In this document: positions 52,678 through 62,250 of the stretch, piece after piece
Layout: each line of letters starts with the position of its first letter
Position numbering within the stretch: position 1 is the stretch's first letter
Source: Sphingomonas sp. H160509
Lineage (GTDB): Bacteria; Pseudomonadota; Alphaproteobacteria; Sphingomonadales; Sphingomonadaceae
NCBI RefSeq assembly: GCF_024124765.2
Contig: NZ_JAMXSR020000002.1
Location: forward strand, 2,406,001 to 2,470,000
Direction: 5' to 3'
Length of the DNA stretch: 64,000 nt
The notes under the pieces: model-generated
Told to the model about the DNA's origin: nothing
Databases searched by the model: none
The model's input: only the letters and a program-made list of their open reading frames with translations
Translations under genes and position numbers: made by a program

Positions 52678-52733
52678 CATGCATGAATGCGTCCAGCGGT
52701 CATTGTCACACTCGTAGAGTCGAAAGAGGAATC

Positions 52734-53618
52734 ATGCGCAGGCTGCCGCCATTGGGCGCTATCGAGGCGTTCGTGCAGGTCGCTCGGCTGGGGTCGATCA
52801 AGGCCGCCGCCGAGGATCTGGCACTGTCCGCACCTGCGCTCAGCCGGCGTGTGCAAAGCCTTGAGCGGTTCATCGCCAAGCCGCTGTTCGCGCGGCGGCA
52901 TCAGGCGATGGTGCTGAATGCGGATGGCGAACGGCTGCTCGCGCAGATCGCACCGGTGCTCGACTCGCTGTCGGACGCGGTCGAATCGCTGACCAGCACG
53001 ACCGAAGTGTTGCGGCTGCGTCTCGGAATCCTGCCGCTCTATGCGTCTCATAAGCTGTTCCCTCGGTTGGGCGAGCTACGGACGTCGCATCCCGAACTGC
53101 ATCTCGATATCGATACCGCGGCGCATCTGGTGTCGCGGCTCGGCGATGGGCTCGACGCGGTAATCGCCCTGTCGCGCGAGATCGACCCGGCGTTCTACGC
53201 GCGGCGACTCGATCGGAACTCGGTATATGTGATTGGCGCGCGGAGCCTGCTTGAGCGCGCGGACCCGGTCACGCGACCCGAACAGCTGTCGACGCTGACA
53301 GCGCTGGTGCACCGCGACATGACGGATACGTTCACGGCATGGCGGACGGCGGCGGGGCTGGACGATATCGAGCCGCTGGCGATCGATCATTTCGATTCGG
53401 GCGCGCTGATGCTGGAGGCCGCCGCGCAAGGCCTCGGCGTCGCGTTCATGCACGCGAGCCATTTCGAGGACGCGAACGATCCGCGACTGGTGCGCCTGTT
53501 CGATATCGAGGTGGAGAGCCCGTACAGCTATTGGTTCGTCTGCCGCCCGCGGGCGCTGCAGACCAAGCCGGTGAAGCTGTTCCACGACTGGCTGATACGG
53601 ACGGTCGCGGAAGTATGA
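52734..53618 (+). CDS. LysR family transcriptional regulator
   Basis: 294 aa. N-terminal winged HTH (LGAIEAFVQVARLGSIKAAA, EDLALSAPALSRRVQSLERF), then a periplasmic-binding-like effector domain (LRLGILPLYASHKLFPRLGE, LDAVIALSREID, GLGVAFMHASHFED). It resembles GcvA-like regulators. Start ATG 52734, after AGAGGAATC. No obvious target gene is adjacent except the putative divergent transcript. Confidence 0.92.
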   Translation: MRRLPPLGAIEAFVQVARLGSIKAAAEDLALSAPALSRRVQSLERFIAKPLFARRHQAMVLNADGERLLAQIAPVLDSLSDAVESLTSTTEVLRLRLGILPLYASHKLFPRLGELRTSHPELHLDIDTAAHLVSRLGDGLDAVIALSREIDPAFYARRLDRNSVYVIGARSLLERADPVTRPEQLSTLTALVHRDMTDTFTAWRTAAGLDDIEPLAIDHFDSGALMLEAAAQGLGVAFMHASHFEDANDPRLVRLFDIEVESPYSYWFVCRPRALQTKPVKLFHDWLIRTVAEV

Positions 53619-53623
53619 CCGCT

Positions 53624-53736
53624 ACTCCCCTCCCGGTTGCGGGAGGGGTCGGGGAGGGGGCGCGCCTCACGCGCCGGACGCCGGTACGTACGTCGCGCCC
53701 TCCCTAGCCCCCTCCCGCAAGCGGGAGGGGAATTGA
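53624..53736. repeat. paired palindromic intergenic repeat (CCCTCCCG...CGGGAGGG family)
   Basis: CCCCTCCCGGTTGCGGGAGGGG and CCCCTCCCGCAAGCGGGAGG units facing each other, ending AATTGAG like the element in scpA. Between the LysR gene and the cyclophilin gene. Confidence 0.85.
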
Positions 53737-53738
53737 GC

Positions 53739-54197
53739 TTACGCAGCGCGTGCCTTGACGATCTTGCCCGGCGCACGCGGGGGCTCGCCCTTGGGCAGCG
53801 CGTCGATCAGGTCCATGCCGTCGGTGACTTCGCCCCAGACGGTGTACTGCTTGTCGAGGAAGCGTGCGTCGTCGAACACGATGAAGAACTGCGAGTTCGC
53901 CGTGTCGGGCTGGTTGGTGCGCGCCATCGAGCACACGCCGCGAACGTGCGGCTCAACCGAGAATTCCGCCTTGAGGTTGGGCTTGCTCGACCCGCCGGTG
54001 CCGTCGCCGCGACCGCCGTCGCCGCCCTGCGCCATGAAGCCCGGGATCACGCGATGGAAGGGAACGCCGTCGTAGAAGCCTTCGTTCGCCAGCTCGACGA
54101 TCCGCTCGACGTGCTTGGGCGCCAGATCGGGGCGCAACTTGATCGTGACGTCGCCGCCATCGAGGGTCAGCGTCAGCGTTTCGGGGGTGTCAGCCAT
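53739..54197 (-). CDS. peptidyl-prolyl cis-trans isomerase, cyclophilin type
   Basis: 152 aa. FYDGVPFHRVIPGFMAQGGD with the catalytic Arg and Phe, GSSKPNLKAEFSVEPHVRG, CSMARTNQPDTANSQFFIVF and FLDKQYTVWGEVTDGMD are the cyclophilin core. No signal peptide, so cytosolic (PpiB-like). It catalyses prolyl isomerisation in protein folding. Complete. Confidence 0.95.
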   Translation of the reverse strand: MADTPETLTLTLDGGDVTIKLRPDLAPKHVERIVELANEGFYDGVPFHRVIPGFMAQGGDGGRGDGTGGSSKPNLKAEFSVEPHVRGVCSMARTNQPDTANSQFFIVFDDARFLDKQYTVWGEVTDGMDLIDALPKGEPPRAPGKIVKARAA

Positions 54198-54306
54198 TCA
54201 TGTTCTCCTGAATTGATGCGCGGCAGATAGGGAGCCGCACTCCGACTGGCAAATGCGCGCCGGCCGCGTTAGGGGCCCAACCGCGCATCTTTTAAGGGAG
54301 GCAGCC

Positions 54307-55716
54307 ATGAGCGAACTCGAGCTTCCCGAGGTCGAAACCGACACCCAGCCCGAAAACCAGCTCGATCGCGACGACCATCTGCGGCCGGAATTCGTGCGGG
54401 CGGTGCTCGATGCGGTGGAGGACGGCGACGACGAGGCAGCGCGTACGCTGGTCGAGCCGTTGCACCCCGCCGACATTGCCGATCTGTTCGAGCTGACCCC
54501 GCAACAGGATCGCGCCGCGCTGGCGCGGGCTGTCACCGACCTGCTCGACGGCGACGTGTTCGCCGAGATGAACGATTACGTCCGCGAGGACCTGATCGAT
54601 GCGCTCGAGCCGCACCAGGTCGCCGATCTCGCCTCCGAACTCGATACCGACGATGCCGTCGCGATCATCGAGGACATGGACGAGGACGAGCAGCGCGCGG
54701 TGCTGCGCGCACTCGATCCCGACGATCGCGCCGCGATCGAGGAGGCGCTGAGCTACGCCGAGGAATCCGCCGGTCGCCTGATGCAGCGAGAGCTGATCGC
54801 GGTGCCCGAGCATTGGACCGTCGGCGACGCGATCGACTATTTGCGCGGGCACGAGGAGCTGACGACCGATTTCTGGGAAATCTTCGTCGTCGATCCGGCG
54901 CACAAGCCGATCGGCACGTGCCAGCTCTCGTGGATGCTGCGCACCCCGCGCGGGATCGCGATCGCCGACGTGATGAAGCGCGAGCAGACGCTGATCCCGG
55001 TCGACATGGACCAGGAGGAAGTCGCGCTGCGCTTCCAGAAATACGCGCTGATCTCGGCGGCGGTGGTCGATCATGGCGGCCGGTTGGTCGGGATGATCAC
55101 GGTCGACGACATCGTCCACATCATCTCCGAAGAGGCGGGCGAGGATACGCTGCGTCTGGCAGGCGCCGGCGACGGCGACATCAACGAGCCGATCCGGCTG
55201 ACGGTACGGACTCGGTTCACCTGGCTGGTGGTCAATCTCGGCACCGCGATGGTCGCGTCGTCGGTCGTCGGGCTGTTCCAGGGGACGATCGCGAGCTTTG
55301 CATTGCTCGCGGTGCTGATGCCGATCGTCTCGGGGATGGGCGGCAATGCCGGCACGCAGACGCTGGCGGTGGTGGTGCGCGCGCTGGCGACCAACCAGCT
55401 GACGAGTTCGAACACCGCGCGGATGATCGGCCGCGAGTTCCGCATCGCGGCGGCGAATGGCGTCATGCTCGGGGCGTTGATCGGACTCGGGACCTATCTG
55501 ATCTTCCACAACCAGAATCTGTCGATCGTGATCGCGGCGGCGATGCTGACCAACAACATCGTCGCGGGCTTAAGCGGCGTGCTGGTGCCGGTGACGCTCG
55601 ACAAGTTCCGGATCGATCCCGCTGTGTCGTCCGCGGTGTTCGTGACCACGATGACCGACACGATGGGGTTCTTCTCGTTCCTCGGGCTCGCGTCTTTGTG
55701 GGGCCTGCACGGTTGA
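54307..55716 (+). CDS. mgtE: magnesium transporter MgtE
   Basis: 469 aa. N domain (EPLHPADIADLFELTPQQDR, VADLASELDTDDAVAIIEDM), paired CBS domains (HWTVGDAIDYLRGHEELTTD, VVDHGGRLVGMITVDDIVHI), then five membrane helices with GGNAGTQTLAVVVRALA lining the ion pore. Mg2+ binding between the N and CBS domains closes the channel. Start ATG 54307 after AAGGGAGGCAGCC; no Mg riboswitch is visible in the 109-bp leader. Confidence 0.96.
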   Translation: MSELELPEVETDTQPENQLDRDDHLRPEFVRAVLDAVEDGDDEAARTLVEPLHPADIADLFELTPQQDRAALARAVTDLLDGDVFAEMNDYVREDLIDALEPHQVADLASELDTDDAVAIIEDMDEDEQRAVLRALDPDDRAAIEEALSYAEESAGRLMQRELIAVPEHWTVGDAIDYLRGHEELTTDFWEIFVVDPAHKPIGTCQLSWMLRTPRGIAIADVMKREQTLIPVDMDQEEVALRFQKYALISAAVVDHGGRLVGMITVDDIVHIISEEAGEDTLRLAGAGDGDINEPIRLTVRTRFTWLVVNLGTAMVASSVVGLFQGTIASFALLAVLMPIVSGMGGNAGTQTLAVVVRALATNQLTSSNTARMIGREFRIAAANGVMLGALIGLGTYLIFHNQNLSIVIAAAMLTNNIVAGLSGVLVPVTLDKFRIDPAVSSAVFVTTMTDTMGFFSFLGLASLWGLHG

Positions 55717-55747
55717 TCGTCCGGTATTAACGCCCATTTCCAACGCT

Positions 55748-56152
55748 ATGCCGCTCCACCTCACCAAAGTCGCGTTCGGCGCGGAAAGCGTCGATCACCT
55801 CGCCGAGCGGCTTCGGCTGCGCGGCGAGGAAGGGCCGGTGTTTCTTACCACGCGCTACCTGCCCAAGCGGCATGAGGAGGTCGCTGGTCAGGGTTCGATG
55901 TTCTGGATCCTCAAGCACCAGCTGATCGCCCGCTCGCCGATTTTCGGGTTCGGCGAAGCCGAGGAAGGTCGCGTCGCGATCCACATCGATCCGAAGCTGG
56001 TGCTGGTGCAGGCGCGGCCAAAGCGTGCGCATCAGGGGTGGCGGTATCTGGAAGGGGCGGATGCGCCGCTCGATCTCGGCGGCGACGCGACCGGGCTGGA
56101 CGTGATGCCGCCGGCTTTGATGACGAAACTGGCGGAGTTGGCGCTCATTTAA
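55748..56152 (+). CDS. DUF1489 family protein
   Basis: 134 aa. MPLHLTKVAFGAESVDHLAE, TTRYLPKRHEEVAGQGSMFW, ILKHQLIARSPIFGF and RAHQGWRYLEGADAPLDL are characteristic of DUF1489, a conserved alphaproteobacterial family of unknown function. Start ATG 55748, 32 nt after the mgtE stop. Confidence 0.9.
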   Translation: MPLHLTKVAFGAESVDHLAERLRLRGEEGPVFLTTRYLPKRHEEVAGQGSMFWILKHQLIARSPIFGFGEAEEGRVAIHIDPKLVLVQARPKRAHQGWRYLEGADAPLDLGGDATGLDVMPPALMTKLAELALI

Positions 56153-56201
56153 GGGGCAGGGCCCAGACCTCGTCGAGGTTCATCCCACCCGACGATAAAC
56201 T

Positions 56202-56303
56202 CCATCGTCATCCCCGCGCAGGCGGGGATTCATATCCTCAGAGGATAGCGATCTCAGTGTGAGGTCAGCCAGTATGATTTCCCGCCGCCGCGGGAATGAC
56301 GAT
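56202..56303. repeat. paired palindromic intergenic repeat (GTCATCCCCGCG...CGCGGGAATGAC family)
   Basis: ATCGTCATCCCCGCGCAGGC and an inverted right arm CCGCGGGAATGACGAT around about 65 nt. It fills most of the gap between the DUF1489 gene and the first DUF2807 gene. Confidence 0.8.
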
Positions 56304-56416
56304 ACGCGTTCGGAAGGTATGAGGGGCCGATACGGATAGGGTAACTGGCTCGATCCAGATGCGGATTTCGCCGGGGAGAGGTCGCTGTGGATGTGGCAGC
56401 AGCACACCATCCTCTT

Positions 56417-57138
56417 CTACGGAGCAGAGACTCCCGCCCCCGGCTTTCCACACACCACCGGACCACCGGCCGCTGCATCGACGCGGCATTTCGCGTTGCC
56501 GGTGATCGTGACCGTTCCCAGCCCGCTGTTCGTCACCTGCGCCGTGTAGCGCGCCGCCGCCTTCGTCTCGCCGACGCCGTCGAGGTGGACGGTCAGGTCA
56601 TTGACCGCCAGGCCCGATGCGTCAATCGCGCCCGGCCCGCTCGTCACGAGGCGCGCGCGCGCCGCGCGGCCGGCGAGCGTCATCTGACCGGTACCGATCA
56701 GCGTCGCGTTCAGCTGATCGGTATCGGCCGCCGCGAGGGCCAAGCTCCCGTTCCCGCTGACCGTCACGTCGACGCGCATCCCGCGCATCTTCGCGATCGT
56801 CAGCCGCCCGCCGGCAGCGACGCTGGCCGAGGTCAGCTCGGGTGTCGAGAGCGTCACGACGGTCGGCCCCGCCCCGCCGCCGCCACGCGTCTGCTCGCCC
56901 CAGCCGCCGGTGCCCTTGCGCACCGACAGCGTGGTACCATCGACCCGGACGGCCACATCGTCCCCCTGCCCGGGCCGGTGATGGTCGCACGCGGAGAGCC
57001 GATCGTGACGCGGACCTCGAACGGCCCCTCGACCCGCACGCGATCGAAGCTGCCGACCGAGACCGTCCGGCTCGTCGCGGAAGACTGGGCGAATGTCGGC
57101 GAGGACAGGAGCAGCGACGCGGCGAGCAGATATCTCAT
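56417..57138 (-). CDS. secreted DUF2807 (head GIN domain) protein 1 (frameshifted)
   Basis: 240 aa after restoring one base near 56967. Signal peptide (RYLLAASLLLSSPTFAQ), SFDRVRVEGPFEVRVTIG, then repeating beta-helix turns rich in G/S/N (VTVSGNGSLALAAADTDQL, NATLIGTGQMTLAG, LDGVGETKAAARYTAQVTNS, GLGTVTITGNAKC) and a C-terminal cysteine pair (AKCRV, VVCGKPG). The DUF2807/GIN fold is a right-handed beta-helix of unknown, probably surface or periplasmic, function. Downstream of a second family member on the same strand. Confidence 0.85.
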
Positions 57139-57187
57139 GCCCGCGAACGTCGCCGGTTATGTGCCCTCGCGCAAGTGCGGCGGCGGC

Positions 57188-57920
57188 TTACCGCCCGCAG
57201 CGAACCCGCCCCGAGCCCATCTTGGAGATCGTACAGCGGGATTGCGGCCCGAGATCGACGTCAACCCGAGCCCAACATGGCGACCTTGGCAGCGCCGTTC
57301 ACTACCGCGCGCACGCTTCCCGAACCGGCGATCTCAACCGTCGCCGATTGCGCCTCAAACCGCGTGCCGTCGACATCACCCGAGCCTGCGATGTCCACCT
57401 TCAGATCGCGTGCCGTGCCGCTCGCATGCGCGGTACCCGATCCGGCGATCGAGAATTTCGCAACGTCGACCTTGATTGCGGCGATGTCGAGATTGCCCGA
57501 TCCGGCGATTCCGCCCTCGAACCCACCGCCCTCGACACGGTCCACGGCCATATTGCCCGATCCCGAGACACTCGCGTCGGTCAGCCGTGGCAGGGTGACG
57601 TACACCTTCACCTTGGCGCCCTTGCTCCAGCCCAAGCTTGCCCCGTTCTTGCGACCGATATTGAGCGTATCGCCGTCACGCTCGATGCGCAGGCGATCGA
57701 GTTGTTCGCTCGGCCCCTCAGCGCGAACCGAAAAGCCGGTGCCGACGCTGACGTCGACATCGTCCGAGCCACGAAGGTCGATCCCGTTGAAACCGGCGAC
57801 CTGGAAGGTCCGGGTGGTCCCCGAACCGGCCGCCGCAGCCCCCGAGCCTTCAGTGTCGCCGTTCCAGCTGAACGAGCAGGCCGCGAGAGGAATGATCAGT
57901 CCGAGCGCAAGAAAGTTCAT
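57188..57920 (-). CDS. DUF2807 (head GIN domain) lipoprotein 2 (frameshifted)
   Basis: 243 aa after removing one base near 57271. Lipoprotein-type leader with IPLAACS (Cys near residue 15), then FQVAGFNGIDLRGSDDVDVS and beta-helix turns with GSGN/GSGD repeats (ASVSGSGNMAV, GIAGSGNLDI, SIAGSGTAHAS, DIAGSGDVDG, EIAGSGSVRA), ending KMGSGRVRCGR. Start ATG 57920 after AGGAGGATGCG. Paralogue of the gene at 56417-57138, 49 bp upstream of it. A palindromic operator lies directly before the start. Confidence 0.85.
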
Positions 57921-57931
57921 CGCATCCTCCT

Positions 57932-57953
57932 GTGTATTATTAATACAATACAC
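57932..57953. promoter_or_regulatory. palindromic operator upstream of the DUF2807 pair
   Basis: GTGTATT-ATTAATAC-AATACAC, a 7-bp perfect dyad in a strikingly AT-rich patch, 12 bp before the start of the second DUF2807 gene and overlapping where its -10 region should be. It suggests a dimeric repressor; none is encoded beside it. Confidence 0.6.
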
Positions 57954-58038
57954 CCGCTACGGAACGGCGCAATGAGAAACTTGTCTGGCACTAGCTCGCT
58001 GCACGGCCCTCACCTTGAAGAAGGACGCAGCAGAACGA

Positions 58039-58070
58039 AAAAGGGCGGCCCCGCAGGACCGCCCTTTTCG
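58039..58070 (-). terminator. intrinsic terminator of carD
   Basis: GGGCGG / CCGCCC stem with extended pairing through GTCC/GGCC; the minus strand continues TTTTTCGTTCT. It lies 21 nt after the carD stop. Confidence 0.8.
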
Positions 58071-58090
58071 TCGCGTCAAAGAACCAAGCG

Positions 58091-58624
58091 TTACGCTGGC
58101 ACCTTGTCCTTGTTATAGATCGCAGCCGCGGCGCGGAGGATGTCGAGGATCTTCTCCTGCGCCTTGGGCTCGTCCAGCTCTTCCATCGCGGCCAGTTCGC
58201 GCGCGAGGCGGCTGGTCGCGCCTTCGAAGATCTGGCGCTCGGAATAGCTCTGCTCGGGCTGGTCGTCGGCACGGAACAGATCGCGGACCACTTCGGCGAT
58301 CGACACGAGGTCGCCCGAGTTGATCTTCGCTTCATATTCCTGCGCGCGGCGCGACCACATGGTGCGCTTGACCTTGGGCTTGCCCTTGAGCGTGTCCATC
58401 GCCTCGCGCATCGTCTTGTCAGACGACAGCTTGCGCATGCCCACGCTTTCGGCCTTGTTGGTCGGCACGCGGAGCGTCATGCGCTCCTTCTCGAACCGGA
58501 GGACGTAGAGTTCCAGTGTCATGCCGGCGATTTCCGAGCGCTGGAGCTCGATCACACGGCCGACTCCGTGCTTGGGATAAACGACGAAATCACCGACATC
58601 GAAGGACAGTGCCTTGGCAGCCAT
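58091..58624 (-). CDS. carD: CarD family transcriptional regulator
   Basis: 177 aa from ATG 58624 (MAAKALSFDVGDFV). RID/Tudor-like N-terminal domain (VYPKHGVGRVIELQRSEIAG, YVLRFEKERMTLRVPTNKAE) that binds the RNA polymerase beta subunit, then a helical DNA-binding domain (WSRRAQEYEAKINSGDLVSI, AEVVRDLFRADDQPEQSYSE). It stabilises open complexes, especially at rRNA promoters. The upstream in-frame extension is not conserved. Confidence 0.95.
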   Translation of the reverse strand: MAAKALSFDVGDFVVYPKHGVGRVIELQRSEIAGMTLELYVLRFEKERMTLRVPTNKAESVGMRKLSSDKTMREAMDTLKGKPKVKRTMWSRRAQEYEAKINSGDLVSIAEVVRDLFRADDQPEQSYSERQIFEGATSRLARELAAMEELDEPKAQEKILDILRAAAAIYNKDKVPA

Positions 58625-58827
58625 TTGGGGCCTTTCCGGATCAGGCCTCGCCGCGACGCCTCGACGAAGGACTCGTCGCTGCTGCATCGGGGGAGGGGAT
58701 AGGTCTGTACGTCAAGCGGATGACGTGAATCATCGCGCCCGTCGCGGACCCATCTAGCAGCTTTGCAACAAAATTACCAGCCGAACGTGGCAGGCGGCTT
58801 GCCCTTTTCGGGATTCGCCGCCTCTTC

Positions 58828-59169
58828 TCAGTCACCTGCGCCGGGTTCGGGCGAGAAATACTTGTCGAACTTGCCCTCGACACCCTTCATCGCGTCGGCA
58901 TCCGGCGGCGTCTGGTTGTCGTTGCGCGTGACGTTGGGCCATTGCGCCGAGAAGGTGGTGTTCAGCTCGAGCCACTGCTCCAGCCCGCTCTCGGTGTCGG
59001 GCAGGATCGCTTCGGCGGGGCATTCGGGCTCGCACACGCCGCAGTCGATGCACTCGCTGGGATTGATCACCAGCATGTTCTCGCCTTCGTAGAAGCAGTC
59101 GACCGGGCACACTTCCACGCAGTCCATGTACTTGCAGCGGATGCAGGCATCGGTGACGACGTAGGTCAT
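58828..59169 (-). CDS. fdxA: 7Fe ferredoxin (3Fe-4S/4Fe-4S)
   Basis: 113 aa. [20 protein letters not shown] supplies the first cluster and part of the second, [16 protein letters not shown] the rest; the length and the tail [16 protein letters not shown] are typical of the FdxA/FdII type. Small electron carrier. Between the carD and S4-domain genes, a neighbourhood common in sphingomonads. Confidence 0.95.
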   Translation of the reverse strand: MTYVVTDACIRCKYMDCVEVCPVDCFYEGENMLVINPSECIDCGVCEPECPAEAILPDTESGLEQWLELNTTFSAQWPNVTRNDNQTPPDADAMKGVEGKFDKYFSPEPGAGD

Positions 59170-59289
59170 TGCAGAACTCCTGGGCCGGATTCCTTTCCGG
59201 CGACGAACGCGCCAGCGACTATGCGCGCAGGTCGGTCGCGTCAATCATAGCAAGCCTTCTGCGAGACGTTATCAGGCTTTCAGCGCGTG

Positions 59290-59313
59290 TGATCCTCCCT
59301 TGCAGGGGGAGGA
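59290..59313. repeat. solitary half of the CCTCCC...GGGGGAGG repeat
   Basis: TCCTCCCTTGCAGGGGGAGG, a single unit with no inverted partner nearby, just past the stop of the S4-domain gene. Confidence 0.55.
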
Positions 59314-59607
59314 CTATTCCGAGGCAGGATCGCGGACGGTACCGGCCGGCGTCTTCCCCGCAATCAGGTCCTGGTAGCATCCTTGCGCCTCGGGCGCCGG
59401 CCCCCGCCGCGTGGGCAGCGCCTCGATCCGGATGACGCGGACTTGGTCGTTGGCGGCGAAAGTGAGGACGTTGCCAACCCGTACCGGGCAGTGCGCGCGG
59501 TCGATCGGGCGGCCGTCGATGCGCAGGTGCCCCTTCTCGGCGATCGCCTGCGCGGCGCTGCGCGTCTTCGCGAGCCGCACGAACCACAGGAACCGATCGA
59601 TCCGCAT
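59314..59607 (-). CDS. S4-domain RNA-binding protein (HslR-like)
   Basis: 97 aa from ATG 59607 (MRIDRFLWFVRLAKTR). The S4 fold is clear: RIDRFLWFVRLAKTRSAAQA, EKGHLRIDGRPIDRAHCPVR and VLTFAANDQVRVIRIEALP. HslR/Hsp15 rescues stalled 50S-tRNA complexes; this is the short form without a long C-terminal tail. It begins 7 nt after the helicase stop, so the two are co-transcribed. Confidence 0.9.
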   Translation of the reverse strand: MRIDRFLWFVRLAKTRSAAQAIAEKGHLRIDGRPIDRAHCPVRVGNVLTFAANDQVRVIRIEALPTRRGPAPEAQGCYQDLIAGKTPAGTVRDPASE

Positions 59608-59614
59608 CGCGCCT

Positions 59615-62115
59615 TCAACCATGGCGAACCAGTGCGGCCAGCCCGGCAAAGGCGTTCTGCCGCGACGGATCGATCGGCGTCGGAGCCACAGCCACAGCCC
59701 GCGCCGGCGGCCGACCACGCCAAACCCAGCGCGGCGTGTCCCCCGCCAGCGCCTTGAACCCGAGTTCGGCCATCAACCGCTCCAGCGACGCCGCATCGAC
59801 ACCGATCGAGGTCGCCAGCGCCGGATCGGGCGCGAACGGCGTGCGGCCCCTGCCGCGAATCGTGCGCGGCCCGCGCGATGCGCTCGATCAGGTCGATCCG
59901 GACCGCCTGGAGTCCGAGCGGGCGGAATCCTGCCTCCAGCACCGCGCCCTCGCTGCCACGCGTAAGCACGGTCGCCCCATCGCGCGGGGCGATAATCGTC
60001 GTACCGCGAGCGGCCGCGAGGATGCGCCGCCAGCGCGCCGACTCGGGCTTGAGCAGCCGCGCATCGAACAGGTCGAGCGCGCCTACCGTGATGCCGACCT
60101 TGCGCAACCGCTTGCGTTCCTCGGGATCGATCGCGTCGAGCGCGACCCGCATTGGCAACCGCGGCAGGATCCCGCCAGCCTCCTCGATCGCACTCGCGAC
60201 AGCACGCAACGCCGGCGTGGCATTCGGATCACGGCTCACCTCGGCGAGGTGGACCAGCACGGCGATCCGTCGCTTGAGCATCGCCCCGAGCCACAGCGCC
60301 AGCCGCGCCTCGATCCGATCTCGCGCGGGCTTGTCGAGGCAGTCGAGCGAGCGATCGAGGATCAGCTTCGGCCGCGCGAACGACGGCCCTGCGCCCAGCT
60401 TGGCGACCGGATGCCCGGCCCAGATGATCTGCGCCGCATCGTCGAGTGCGATATCGGCGTCCGGCGCATCGACCAGCGACTGCCCGCGCCGCGATCGCTC
60501 GCCGGTCAGCCGCTTTTCCGCCGCCGCGAGCAGGAGCCGCTTGTCGCTCGCCCGCGCATCCGCCGCGACGGTGAAGCGGAATCCGTCGAGCCGACCGATC
60601 TGATGATCCTCGACCATCACCTCGCCCTCGGGCCCGATCACCACCGGTAGCGCGCCCGCATCGGCACCGATCTGGCGCATCAGCGCGGTCGTGCGCTTGT
60701 CAACGAACCGCTGCGTCAGGCTCGCATGCAGTGCATCCGACAGGCGCTCTTCGAGCGCGGCGGTACGCGCGGCCCAGAGCGTCGGCTCGGCCAGCCAGTC
60801 CGCCCGTTGGGCAATATACGCCCAGATACGCGTCGCCGCGATGCGCCCGGCGATCACCGGGACGTCACCCGCCACCGTATCGAGCCGCGCGATTTCGTCC
60901 GCGAACCATTGGTGCGGGATATGCCCCCCGCCCCTCGCTCAGATGCCCGAACACCCGCGACACGAACCGCGCATGCGGATCGAGGCCGACTTTGCGGAAA
61001 TCGGGCAACCCGCATGCAGCCCACAGTCGCGCGACCATCGCCGGATGCCGCGCCCGCTCGCGGACCCAGCCCTCCTCGGCCAACCGCTTCAATACCCCGA
61101 GGTCGAGCGCTTGCGGCGCGGCACGCAAAACGCCGGCAGGCGGGCGCGCCTCCAGACTGGCGATCAGCGCGTCGATACTGGAAAAATCAGGCTCGCCCTG
61201 CCGCCAATAAAGGTTTTCGAGACGTGGAAACCGGTGCTCCTCGATCGCCAGCACTTCCTCGGGCAGGAACGCGCCGGGGCCGTCGTCGGACAGCGCGCCG
61301 AACGTGCCATCGCGCTGATGCCGCCCAGCGCGACCCGCGATCTGCGCCATCTCGGCCACCGTGAGGCGACGCTGGCGCTTGCCGTCGAACTTATTGAGGC
61401 TGGCGAACGCGACGTGCGCGACATCCATGTTGAGCCCCATCCCGATCGCATCGGTCGCGACCAGGTAATCGACTTCGCCCGCCTGGAACATCGCGACCTG
61501 CGCGTTGCGGGTGCGCGGCGACAGTGCCCCCATGACGACGGCCGCACCACCGCGAAGGCGCCGAAGCATCTCGGCGACCGCGTACACTTCCTCCGCGGAG
61601 AACGCGACGATCGCCGAGCGCTTGGGCAACCGGCTGATCTTATTCGCGCCCGCGTAGGTCAGCGTCGAGAAGCGCGGCCGGTTGACGATCTCCGCACCTG
61701 GGACGAGCTTCTTGATCATCGGCCGCAGCGCTTCGGAGCCGAGGATCATCGTCTCCTCGCGCCCCCGCGCGCGCAGCAGCCGGTCGGTGAAGACGTGGCC
61801 GCGCTCAGGATCGGCACCGAGTTGCGCTTCGTCGATTCCGACGAAAGCGACGTCGCGGTCGGGCATCGACTCGGCGGTACACAGGAACCAGCGCGCGTCG
61901 GGCGGGACGATCTTCTCTTCGCCCGTGACAAGTGCGACTCGGTTCGCACCCTTGATGGCGACGACGCGGTCATAGACCTCGCGCGCGAGCAGACGCAGCG
62001 GGAAACCGATCATGCCGCTGGAATGCGCGCACATCCGCTCGATCGCGAGGTGCGTCTTCCCCGTGTTGGTCGGGCCGAGAACCGCGGTCACGCCAGCGGA
62101 GACTTCGTCGCTCAT
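59615..62115 (-). CDS. Suv3-like superfamily 2 RNA/DNA helicase (frameshifted)
   Basis: About 832 aa after removing extra Gs near 60928 and 59850. Walker A VLGPTNTGKTHLAIERM, motif II-like VAFVGIDEAQLGADPERG, SAIVAFSAEEVYAVAEMLRR, VDYLVATDAIGMGLNMDVAH and the motif VI region MAQIAGRAGRHQRDGTFG. This matches the mitochondrial SUV3-related helicases of alphaproteobacteria. A basic C-terminal part ends AFAGLAALVRHG. Start at 62115 (MSDEVSAG) or 62127. Leads an operon with the S4-domain gene; probably RNA turnover or ribosome-linked (inference). Confidence 0.92.
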
Positions 62116-62250
62116 GGCGGGCAACATCGGGGGTAAAGTGGGCTGGCGCAATGACCTGGGTGGAATTGCGCGGTGTCGGCGGGGTGAATGTTGGGTTCGC
62201 TCGATTGCTGTACCAGCGGGCGGAGAGGACGCGTTCACTTATATCCAACA

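Larger units (their letters stand above)
52535..52690 (-). ncRNA. candidate small RNA with anti-Shine-Dalgarno segment
   Basis: On the minus strand the order is GCCTTTCAGGC (a hairpin), a single-stranded CATCCTCTCCTAAAAAC whose TCCTCTCC could pair with Shine-Dalgarno sequences, then a strong hairpin GGGCTGGCC / GGCCGGCCC followed by seven Ts. This is the layout of short alphaproteobacterial regulatory RNAs. The 5' end is unknown; transcription could start divergently from the LysR gene. The same bases read on the plus strand could encode a cysteine-rich microprotein (52571-52717). Confidence 0.4.

Noticed and set aside
54198..54306. Mg2+ riboswitch (M-box or mgtA-type) before mgtE
   Set aside because: The leader is only 109 bp and shows no matching conserved stems.
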